Shown here in pieces: positions 9,401 through 12,704 of a stretch of DNA of 12,704 nucleotides. Source of the stretch: Scytonema sp. UIC 10036 (GTDB taxonomy: Bacteria; Cyanobacteriota; Cyanobacteriia; Cyanobacteriales; Nostocaceae). The notes under the pieces are model-generated. The model had not been told where the DNA came from and ran no database searches. It saw nothing but the letters and a program-made list of their open reading frames with translations. The DNA lies in contig NZ_WJFC01000294.1 in assembly GCF_009725235.1 (NCBI RefSeq), forward strand, positions 1 to 12,704, read 5' to 3'. Numbering within the stretch: position 1 is the first letter of the stretch; the number at the start of each line of letters is the position of its first letter. Position numbers and translations under genes: made by a program.

Positions 9401-10087
9401 ACGGCATTGGTTGACAGCCAATTTGAAAATGCAGAAACCTTTGCTGTGAAACTGGCTAACTCCACGAACTCTGAAATTAAAGACGGGCTGGGAATTGGTA
9501 CCATTGCTCCTTTAAATGCGATTGTCGGTACCCCCGGAGCCGATAACCTAATGGGAACGACAAATCGCGATCGCATCTTGGGACTTGAAGGTGATGATGC
9601 GATCGTTGCTGGATTGGGCGCGGATGAGATTGATGCTGGAGATGGTAACGACACTATCTTTGGCGATCTCATTACAGGTGTAACAAATACAACCTCTAAC
9701 ACCAGCGATTTAATTAAAGGTGGTAACGGGAGCGATCTGATTTATGGCGGTGAAGGTAAGGATTGGCTTTACGGTGAAGCAGGAGACGATTTGCTCTGGG
9801 GTAACGATGGTGCTGATGAACTTTGGGGAGGATTGGGTAACGACTACCTAACTGGTGGAAAAGGCAATGATATTTTTATTCTGGCAAGGAATGAAGGAGT
9901 TGATACCATTAACGATTTCCGTGTAGGAGAAGATGTCATTCGTCTATCAGGTAGCTTAACCTACTCTGCCCTATCCATAACTCAAGTTCTGAGCAACACC
10001 TTTATCTTTGATAATTCCAATCAAAAACATTTAGCAGTCTTAACTGGAGTTCAAGCATCCACTTTGAATATTTCAAATTTTATCTAA
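470..10087 (+). CDS. Giant DUF4347 / FG-GAP / cadherin-like / Calx-beta / RTX secreted protein
   Basis: One open frame encodes about 3,205 residues. Domains, numbered from the ATG at 470: DUF4347 (~30-184); seven FG-GAP/VCBS motifs (~205-545); ten cadherin-like modules of about 125-135 residues, most starting near 'EDTPLVF' and ending in a 'PVNDAPV' linker; three related modules with 'GQWQYSxDxGxxW' and 'FRAWDR'; two DNRLRE domains (~677-845, ~1672-1843); three Calx-beta domains (~2663-3018); RTX nonapeptides (~3020-3137); and a C-terminal tail ending in NISNFI. There is no Sec signal peptide, which fits type I secretion by a C-terminal signal. By family knowledge this is an extracellular or surface calcium-binding adhesin-like protein; no substrate can be named. 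Start choice: the frame is open upstream to a TTG at 437, but neither it nor the paired ATGs at 470 and 473 has a strong ribosome site. ATG 470 is preferred as the first standard start before the DUF4347 core. No exporter genes are adjacent. Confidence 0.95.
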   Translation: MMNSTEHITQTYKKNYTQKSVFTKDNTDNLHIVFIDTSVADYQSLISGVKPGYKIVILDPTKDGITQITESLQGGTYQSVHIVSHGAEANLQLGITQLNNETLGLYQQQLQQWAHALTDDADILLYGCNVASGEIGQAFAQQLAEITGADVTASEDVTGNAELGGDWDLEVTTGEIESHGAFTPEVKNTYKSILPMSFTSVAEISGSAPYSVTVADFNKDNNFDIAVAQQSNSVSVLLGDSSGNFNTVDEYTVGANPVFVTTGDLNKDGYLDLVTANSGSNTVSVLLGDANGSFGTTTNVVVGVTGTNPTSVVTGDFNGDGASDLAVTTNPNKVSVILSKNDGTYSNPTLYDVGTTPNSIVAADFDGDRKLDLAVANSGSNNIALLLGNGSGIFSNATFYELGSGALNPKSIIVSDFNGDGKLDLAVANSGSNNVSILLGNNIGGFGNVTNYEVGTNPSSITVGDFNKDGKSDLAVATGSTSGSISLLLGNGSGGFSSTNSVTVGSNPVSVVAGDFDKDGKSDLVVANFGSSNFSVLLNESSNSKPINTVPSGSTTKEETVLSFNTISISDADAFNNPVEVTLTTTHGTLSIGNTTGINVQGDKSGNVVLVGTVTNINTALNGLSFTPNQNFNGTAAIQIKTDDKGNTGADGAQITTSRFNVSVTSVNDAPVLFSNSVTVYAEADAWVDSSDVQANYGSSTALSVDNQSESQSEAFIRFNLSSLPNGMSNNVLTSATFRVTSSTSGNSYTHNLYYIDNDSWQENAITWANKPLYQQTSWSLQSNNSTIQTHAVDATAQVLAELSGSGNKKLSYAIANLSTSVNPVDYYSRESGSSLVPRLELSFSPISLTAIDEDSAQNSGTLVSTIVNGRISDADSGAQRGIAVIGSHNSNGQWQYSIDNGVNWTGFSTSLSSSSALLLAADSSTKVRFVPKENFTGTIANGITFRAWDRTTGSNGGTADTSSNGGTTAFSVETATADIKVNPVNDAPVINAPTELTVEEDQPLVINTSNGAISISDVDAGNQVVAVTLTATNGTISLNSSGGLPFTFTNGDGVEDVSMSFTGTLANINTALLGMKFHATPNTTDGKIAINVDDLGKTGAGGAKTSDRTVNIKINPVNDAPVNTVPTTLLTTAEETALVFGENQIQISDADAADKIVEVKLTAAHGTLTLASTPEVNITDNTTGQVTVSGTIPKINTALNSLSFTPTLNFNGDTTVQITTNDKGNTGAGGEKSDTDTINIYVSPVNDAPVILSNSVTVKTAITEDDTNNNGILVSEIITGNASDVDAGALQGIAIVKTNTTNGQWQYSTDGGSSWNEFGTVSTTSALLLASEPNTKIRFIPSPNFTGNMGDGLTFHAWDRSEGYNGERFNVSVNGLTTPFSTGTATAAFTVSPVNDEPVISAPVELATDEDTPLVINASNGVISIVDIDAGDSTPVTVTLNATNGTISLNGTREGLIFTSNGSDGIEDVTMTFTGTLANINNALLGMKFHPTANSVVEGKIDITVDDKGNTGSGGAKTATSSVIVKINPVNDAPVNTVPTAQQTTNEDTALVFSSQTNNQILIADLDAQENPENNRVQVTLAATNGILKLANFDGVTATGDSTSTITLTGRVSNINSSLNGLSFTPFQNYSGVAEIKVTTNDQGNTGAGGAKSDEDTIKIVVNPLNDAPLLVGDTIAVYAEADAWVNSASPSRNYGSDTTLKVRGVQNGSQQTYVRFNLASLPIGLASVLKTATFQMSGTSSELGHEDYHSIHFVSNDTWQENTITWRDKPAYQTQALGTWAIAYNTFQQHTVDISSQFLTELTGDKKFSLAINHIDFNKPGLAYNYQSRENQTDVPQLILALNPISVAAIDEDNTNNEGTLISTIIAGRVLDTDPQALQGIAVFAKDNTNGKWQYSTDGTWIDFGNLSESAARLLAADDKTKVRFVPNTNFTGAIAQGLSFRIWDRTNGSNGGIGDTTKNGGSTSFSTDIAHAAINVKAVNDTPIINLPAKKTTKEDTTLVFAETGGVISISDVDLGDSSSLEVEVTLKVVNGNGTINLNDTSGLSITSGNGTENMTLTGTIASINTALASMQFLPKANFFGTETVEITVNDKGSIGSGGAKTITNSVSIDVQSINDAPVNNVLNKELTTLEDTPIVFSGNNLISISDIDAGNQPVEVILTATNGTIALSSTKELQFTQGSNGSNGMMFTGTIANINTALAGMTFNPTPEASGSASIKIRTSDLGNSGIPNTPDDEEVLTATDTININIQSVNDPPINQVPGKLTTDEDKPIVFSKENGNLISISDPDAGANPIQVTFVVTNGTLSLSGTTGLNIWNGNSDGLNNATMILSGTIADINTALAGMTFNPTPNYSGSTPATIEITTDDLGNTGGDRNATDKDTIEIAVTSFNDPPVHTFPNEVTTQEDTPFIFSGEQLISVSDADAGSNQVEVTLTATKGNISLSGTSGLFMTTGDGIDDETIIFKGTLDHINTALAGMTFNPTANVFGEGSVTIKTNDLGNTGGSAVTVTNTVKIIIEPINEPPVNSVPITAQSTIANTPLVFSQATNNRISISDIDALNNPVKVTLTATYGSVSLNANSIEKLDFSQGEGDGTDDVSMTFIGTIDDINAALQGMKFIPTADFSGVGKVEIFTNDRGYTGKEGELGALEDSDFIDITITPVVSITAFDAVANESGNNFGTFRIGRTGTIGNLTVNFAIDNASTVSVNDYTFSLNDQNQVSVEILDGQSFVDVILTPNDDTVPEGDESLQLNLTAGSGYVLDTAKSNAKVTIAANDTITYDIASNLSTNNSINEDDTGVKTLTFTVTRSGGIGIASQVDYALEGTAELGSDYNNIQVTGGTPVQAGTLNFAVGETTKTITVDVLGDKTFEADEILSVALSKARPAEAPASATITTNIAAVKIVNDDSFPGIFIDDVTVSEGNTATFNVTLSNPSYQQITVEYSIVDESATANSDYTATAYTGTFTFNPGETGKTISVTALVDSQFENAETFAVKLANSTNSEIKDGLGIGTIAPLNAIVGTPGADNLMGTTNRDRILGLEGDDAIVAGLGADEIDAGDGNDTIFGDLITGVTNTTSNTSDLIKGGNGSDLIYGGEGKDWLYGEAGDDLLWGNDGADELWGGLGNDYLTGGKGNDIFILARNEGVDTINDFRVGEDVIRLSGSLTYSALSITQVLSNTFIFDNSNQKHLAVLTGVQASTLNISNFI
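557..1022 (+). other. DUF4347 domain with His-Gly and Gly-Cys motifs
   Basis: This N-terminal domain of the giant protein begins LHIVFIDTSVADYQSLI and continues through alternating hydrophobic strands. It contains VHIVSHG (His codon at 722) and DILLYGCN (Cys codon at 851), 43 residues apart. DUF4347 domains recur at the N-terminus of very large cyanobacterial and proteobacterial surface proteins. A hydrophobic strand ending in HG, followed about 40-50 residues later by a strand ending in a Gly-Cys motif, is the layout of caspase-like (clan CD) cysteine peptidases and CHAT domains. Peptidase activity, for example self-processing, is an inference only. This Cys is the only cysteine in the whole protein. 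Confidence 0.85.
1070..2095 (+). repeat. Seven FG-GAP/VCBS repeats (predicted beta-propeller)
   Basis: Seven copies of a DFNxDGxxDLAVAN-like calcium-loop motif begin at 1115, 1259, 1415, 1559, 1715, 1862 and 2012. The spacings are 144, 156, 144, 156, 147 and 150 bp, or 48-52 residues. Copy 1 has the degenerate loop DFNKDNNFDIAV and copy 4 has DFDGDRKLDLAV; the others are close to consensus. Each is followed by a VSVLLGxxxGxF strand. Repeats of this type form integrin-alpha-like propellers, in which each Asp-rich loop binds Ca2+. Seven copies would make exactly one closed seven-bladed propeller, which is an inference from the count. Confidence 0.9.
2495..3005 (+). other. DNRLRE domain, copy 1
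   Basis: This domain lies between the first cadherin-like module and the first type B module. Its features are TVYAEADAWVDSS, an NYGSSTALSV segment, EAFIRFNLSSLP, then NDSWQENAITWANKP and a C-terminal YYSRESGSSLVPRLEL. The 'NYGSxxxLxV ... xxRFxLSSLP ... WxExxITWxxxP ... PxLxL' order is diagnostic of DNRLRE domains, beta-sandwich modules found in cell-surface and carbohydrate-active proteins and related to a carbohydrate-binding module family. The ligand here is unknown. Confidence 0.8.
5485..6000 (+). other. DNRLRE domain, copy 2
   Basis: This is the second DNRLRE module, with AVYAEADAWVNSA, NYGSDTTLKV, QTYVRFNLASLP, NDTWQENTITWRDKP and a terminal YQSRENQTDVPQLIL. It aligns end to end with copy 1. 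The WQEN motif codons at 2750 and 5750 are about 3,000 bp apart. It is followed by a type B module and two type A modules, as copy 1 is, which points to block duplication rather than independent insertion. Confidence 0.8.
8456..9510 (+). repeat. Three Calx-beta domains
   Basis: Three consecutive domains of about 110-130 residues span roughly 8456-8800, 8801-9185 and 9186-9510. Each has a strand start with an acidic turn (ANESGNNFGTF, INEDDTGVKTLTF, VSEGNTATFNVTL), a central (N/S)DY segment (SVNDYTF, LGSDYNN, ANSDYTATA), a V-x-V/I-x-hydrophobic strand and a closing acidic loop (DTVPEGDESLQLNL, KTFEADEILSVAL, SQFENAETFAVKL). This is the Calx-beta signature, a calcium-binding immunoglobulin-like fold common just before RTX repeats in cyanobacterial surface proteins. 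Confidence 0.85.
9527..9880 (+). repeat. RTX (hemolysin-type) Ca-binding nonapeptides
   Basis: Eleven to twelve GGxGxDxLx-type nonapeptides occur in two runs. The first starts GTPGADNLM and includes AGDGNDTIF. The second includes GGNGSDLIY, GGEGKDWLY, GEAGDDLLW, GGLGNDYLT and GGKGNDIFI. A 19-residue non-repeat insert (GDLITGVTNTT...) separates the runs. These repeats form calcium-filled beta-rolls after export. The following DTINDFRVGEDVIRLSG block and the hydrophobic C-terminus (ISNFI) match type I secretion substrates. The exporter itself is not in the window. Confidence 0.92.
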
Positions 10088-10234
10088 AAAATATAATAGT
10101 TAAAAAAATACCTTTAAAAATTCTTTTGTCTGCAAAATGTCGTCAAGAATTTAAAGGATTAACGGCAAATTTACCAAAGATTTTAAAATACTTTTGAGAG
10201 TTAAAAAACTTTGGGTAACTTTGAAATTGATTCC

Positions 10235-10835
10235 ATGACTAGAAGTAAAAAGGGTGAAATATCTATCAGTTTAAGAAATGGCAACTATCATTGTATTGGA
10301 GATACAAAGGTAAAAAGTTTTATTTATCTCCAGGACTAACCGAATCGAAAGTCAATACAATCGCTGTAAATAAATTAGCAAATGAAATTAAGATTGATAT
10401 ACTTTTCGGAAACTTTGACGAAACGTTAAAAAAATTATAAACCAGAAAAAGTAATTAATAAAGTTAGCGAAAATAGTAAAAATTTTGATATAGATTCGCG
10501 ATTTAATCGTCTAATAATATCCCGTGGAATCACATCTCAAATCACCATAAAAGTTTATCAAGCTGCTATCAAATAATTGATTTTTTCATGGTCAAAATGA
10601 AGTTAATGATTTAAACGATTTGCAAAAATTCGTACAACATCTAAAATATAACGATCTAAGTTTAGTAACCATTAAATCTTATGTTATAAAACTAGCTGCA
10701 ATATACAATAATACAGAAATTTAGGAAGAAATTAAAAAGCAAATCAAGTTAAATCCAGTTCAACCAAAACCTTTCACTAAAGCAGAAGTTTTTAGAATTA
10801 TAGAAAATTGGGATCTTGCGTACTTAACGTGCTAA
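10235..10835 (+). pseudogene. Decayed tyrosine recombinase (integrase), N-terminal half only
   Basis: Pieces in several frames join into the N-terminal part of a cyanobacterial site-specific integrase. Piece 1 from ATG 10235 (MTRSKKGEISISL) shifts near 10294 into WRYKGKKFYLSPGLTESKVN and IDILFGNFDETLKK, an arm-type DNA-binding domain. After another shift near 10433 comes NYKPEKVINKV and GITSQITIKVYQAAIK, stopped at 10574. A third shift near 10580 leads to VNDLNDLQKFVQHL (core-binding, SAM-like). An in-frame TAG at 10722 sits where Trp is expected (EI*EEIKKQ, probably TGG to TAG), then QPKPFTKAEVFRIIENWD. Similarity is lost after about 10815, so the catalytic domain with its Arg...His-x-x-Arg...Tyr residues is missing. 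At least three frameshifts, one nonsense codon and a truncation make it non-functional. Family assignment is from recalled similarity of the arm domain, not a search. Confidence 0.75.
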
Positions 10836-10967
10836 ATTGATAGGATAATGCCAAGCGAGTAAAGCTCTAATCTCAAAATTGCGAAAATTTTAATTGCTTG
10901 ACTAAGTGCTAGTTCTTTCAGGATCTCAACAACTCCTAACGGATTAATTTAGAGAGTTGCGACTCTA
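10836..10967. other. Short gap with unexplained minus-strand reading frame
   Basis: On the minus strand a frame from about 10950 to 10838 reads without stops, including GVVEILKELALSQAIKIF and ending LGIILSI at a TAG. It has no start codon with a ribosome site and I do not recognise it. It may be a fragment of a lost gene, or chance. It abuts the point where integrase similarity ends. Confidence 0.25.
10953..10966 (-). terminator. Weak hairpin after the broken minus-strand gene
   Basis: AGAGT (10953-10957), the loop TGCG and ACTCT (10962-10966) form a 5-bp stem that starts two bases past the final stop codon of the minus-strand gene ending at 10968. Read on the minus strand it is followed by CTAAATTAAT rather than a real T-run, so terminator function is doubtful. 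Confidence 0.2.
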
Positions 10968-11388
10968 TTAAAAATCTCTTAAAGGATCGCCAAAGAAACC
11001 TTTTCTTAGATCTGCCCCTTTCTTTAAGAATTCACCCCAAGCAGGAGATCCATCGGCTCCAACCTGTACAATGTCGTTTACGATGTTAGAAAAAGCAACG
11101 GTTTCAACAAATCGTTGTTGTTTATCAATTTACCGTAGTTTTGAGAAAAACTTGTGTAGTGGTTGCCAACACAAGTCAACATTGTTACTGGTACTTTAGA
11201 CTACCATCTTCATTGTACTCAAGCTCGTGATACTTACCGCCTAACCCTAAATCATACAAACAACGTTGATAATTTTTAGAACCCATATCAAATGGATTGA
11301 CTCTATTCAATTTTGCCCATTCGGCTATCCTTAATTGGTTGGTTAAACCAGAAGAATCACTCACGAATTTTACAAGGTTATCAAACAT
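10968..11388 (-). pseudogene. Unrecognised small protein gene broken by two frameshifts
   Basis: From ATG 11388, with an AGAGGAAG ribosome site just upstream, a 67-residue frame runs MFDNLVKFVSDSSGLTNQ ... YNEDGSLKYQ to a stop at 11185. The protein-like text continues in other frames. After a shift near 11194-11198 comes KVPVTMLTCVGNHYTSFS and QNYGKLI. After a second shift near 11122-11126 comes KQQRFVETVAFSNIVND, GADGSPAWGEFLKKGAD, RKGFFGDPLRDF and a TAA at 10968. Each shift fits a one-base loss. The restored protein would be about 140 residues, with no membrane segment or signal peptide, and I do not recognise its family. Two sequencing errors, or an intact 67-residue protein with a chance downstream reading, are possible alternatives. 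The gene is co-directional with the nuclease-domain gene 102 bp upstream. Confidence 0.6.
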
Positions 11389-11459
11389 TTACTTCCTCTG
11401 AATATGGACTTAATAATTCCCAAGCGGTTGCAAGCTACCAAAACTCACCACAACTTAAA

Positions 11460-11478
11460 CAAAATTGGTTAAATTTTG
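11460..11478 (-). terminator. AT-rich hairpin after the nuclease-domain gene
   Basis: CAAAATT (11460-11466), a five-base loop and AATTTTG (11472-11478) form a perfect 7-bp stem 12 bases past the stop codon of the minus-strand gene ending at 11491. Read on the minus strand, TTTAAG follows, a short T-run. The stem is AT-rich, so at best this is a weak terminator. Confidence 0.3.
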
Positions 11479-11490
11479 AAAACTGAGGTT

Positions 11491-12606
11491 TCAAAATTCG
11501 CTGATATTATGTATCTGAGATTCAAAGTTTTCTCCTTCAGTCAAAAACTTTGCTCTGTCCTTTAAAATATTTGCAACTTTATAAATATCATTTAGAGTTG
11601 CAATTGGATGTTTGACTTCATTATTATCAACATCCATTATTCCAATGTGTTTTTTACCACCATTAAACCTTAATCTACATATTGTTTTTCTATTTCCAGT
11701 GTCAACATTAATACTGAAGTATATACGGTTATCTTTGCATTGGATGCGATTCACGTCTATGACTTCTCTCAAAATTGCTTCGACAATATGAAAAGCTTTG
11801 ATTTTTTCGTTGGATGAACTATTATCTGTTATTACACTTTTTTCATTTTCTATAAAATCTTTCGTTTCTGGCTCTTTTTCATCTAAATCAGGAGGATTAA
11901 TTACATCTTTTATTTTTTTGGTAATTCTTTCTTCAAAGTAGTCTTCTACAGACTGTTTTACTAAATCTGTAAATTTATCTATGACTGAAGTTGTTAAATT
12001 TTTACTATAAACTTGGCTGGCGAAAAACTTAACAAAATCAATAGAAGGATTATTTAATTGTTCTGACAACAATCTTTTTATTTCTTTTGTATAAAGCATA
12101 TTTATAGCAAAGTTTTTCATACCTTGCGGATTAAATTCTGCTTTAGAGAATTTTTTTAAAACATTAACTGAAGATTTGGTTATTTCCTCTAAGTTAAACT
12201 CAAAAAAAGGTTTATCATCCATTATATTGTCTTTATCAATATCGGTATAAAATTGATATAATATTCCATTAGTTAATATTGCGAATCTAGCACCAGTGGC
12301 ATTGAAATACTTGAATAACTGGGAGCTATGCTTTGGATGTTCTAATCCTTCATGACAACATTTACATTCAATAAGAATAACTGGTTCAGTATTTATTTTG
12401 ATTGCATAGTCAACCTTTTCTCCTTTTAAGCCAGGGGACGCGGCTACAAACTCTGGCTCCAGCTCACCAACATCGAACACATTGTATCCTAAAGCTTTAA
12501 TTAGAGGTAATATAAAAGCTGTTTTCGTAGCTTCTTCATTTTTTACAAGACTTTTTTGCTTCTGTATATTTTGAGAAAGTTGCTTTATTTCATCACTAAA
12601 GTCCAT
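11491..12606 (-). CDS. Orphan HsdR_N-type PD-(D/E)XK nuclease-domain protein
   Basis: The 371-residue protein has two parts. Residues ~20-165 match the N-terminal nuclease domain of type I restriction R subunits: Glu24/25 and FILPLIKALGYNVFD, then the catalytic-type set VDYAI (Asp66) and ILIECK (Glu80-x-Lys82), then QLFKYFNATGARFAILTNG. After a helical, charged, low-complexity middle (~165-265) comes a C-terminal domain (~270-355) with AFHIVEAILREVIDVNRI, ICRLRFNGGKKHIGIMD and LNDIYKVANILKDRAKFL, which commonly accompanies stand-alone HsdR_N proteins. At 371 residues it has no helicase motor, and no HsdM or HsdS gene lies nearby, so it is not a working type I R subunit. Cytoplasmic DNA or RNA cleavage, possibly defensive, is an inference. 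ATG 12606 has no clear ribosome site; its leader is A/T-rich. The gene is intact, unlike both neighbours. Confidence 0.85.
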   Translation of the reverse strand: MDFSDEIKQLSQNIQKQKSLVKNEEATKTAFILPLIKALGYNVFDVGELEPEFVAASPGLKGEKVDYAIKINTEPVILIECKCCHEGLEHPKHSSQLFKYFNATGARFAILTNGILYQFYTDIDKDNIMDDKPFFEFNLEEITKSSVNVLKKFSKAEFNPQGMKNFAINMLYTKEIKRLLSEQLNNPSIDFVKFFASQVYSKNLTTSVIDKFTDLVKQSVEDYFEERITKKIKDVINPPDLDEKEPETKDFIENEKSVITDNSSSNEKIKAFHIVEAILREVIDVNRIQCKDNRIYFSINVDTGNRKTICRLRFNGGKKHIGIMDVDNNEVKHPIATLNDIYKVANILKDRAKFLTEGENFESQIHNISEF

Positions 12607-12619
12607 AGATTTTTATTTT

Positions 12620-12647
12620 TATATAGTAAATTGATGTGGGATATCAA
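12620..12647 (-). promoter_or_regulatory. Predicted sigma70-type promoter of the nuclease-domain gene
   Basis: Read on the minus strand, TTGATA (12647-12642) and TATATA (12625-12620) are separated by 16 bases; TATAAA two bases later would give 18. The -10 ends 13 bases before the ATG at 12606, leaving almost no room for a ribosome site, so the transcript would be nearly leaderless. The prediction rests on consensus resemblance in AT-rich DNA. Confidence 0.45.
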
Positions 12648-12661
12648 CACTTTCAAAGTGT
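12647..12661. promoter_or_regulatory. Perfect 15-bp palindrome at the promoter edge (operator candidate)
   Basis: ACACTTT, a central C and AAAGTGT form a perfect 7+1+7 inverted repeat. It touches the outer edge of the predicted -35 box of the nuclease-domain gene. Position and symmetry suit binding by a dimeric regulator. No regulator gene is visible in the window, although the gene upstream is cut off by the window end. Confidence 0.4.
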
Positions 12662-12704
12662 AATACAAACATCCGGAAATATATCTATTTATTATGCTTA
12701 TAAC

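Noticed and set aside
10171..10218. Attachment-site-like inverted repeat TTACCAAAG ... CTTTGGGTAA before the integrase remnant
   Set aside because: The match is imperfect with a 29-base loop in very AT-rich DNA, and no second copy or tRNA end was found to support an att site.
11491..12606. Complete type I restriction system
   Set aside because: The protein has only the nuclease-type N-domain and a small C-terminal domain. There is no helicase motor and no methylase or specificity gene in the window.

Overview
The window looks like cyanobacterial chromosome, most likely from a filamentous (Nostocales-type) species, though the order is an inference. The palindrome GCGATCGC (HIP1, a cyanobacterial signature) occurs seven times inside the large gene. 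The upstream region carries GC-rich hairpin repeats of a kind common in cyanobacterial intergenic DNA. The large gene has the DUF4347 / FG-GAP / cadherin-like / Calx-beta / RTX architecture frequent in these organisms.

Layout: (1) Positions 1-469 hold no gene. They contain a 37-bp direct repeat with a 60-bp period, a small hairpin between the two copies, and a 12-bp-stem GC-rich hairpin. (2) Positions 470-10087 (+) are one uninterrupted gene for a giant modular protein of about 3,205 residues. From N to C it has a DUF4347 domain with a His-Gly / Gly-Cys pair, a seven-motif FG-GAP/VCBS region (probably one seven-bladed propeller), a long array of cadherin-like modules mixed with two DNRLRE domains, three Calx-beta domains, and RTX calcium-binding nonapeptides with a type I secretion-type C-terminus. 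The predicted product is a secreted or surface-held, calcium-stiffened filament. (3) Positions 10088-12704 are clearly AT-richer and lack HIP1. They contain a decayed tyrosine recombinase (+) with no catalytic domain, a small unrecognised gene (-) broken by two frameshifts, and an intact orphan protein (-) with a HsdR_N-type PD-(D/E)XK nuclease domain. Its promoter-like sequence abuts a perfect 15-bp palindrome.

How the parts relate: the large gene stands alone, with no ABC exporter, membrane-fusion protein or TolC-like gene in the window, so its secretion machinery must be elsewhere. The right-hand 2.6 kb reads as the eroding remains of an integrated accessory segment in which the nuclease-domain gene is the only intact cargo. 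The most unusual points are the single cysteine in the whole giant protein, placed as in caspase-like enzymes; a roughly 3.0-kb collinear super-repeat inside the giant gene; and the palindrome beside the putative nuclease promoter.
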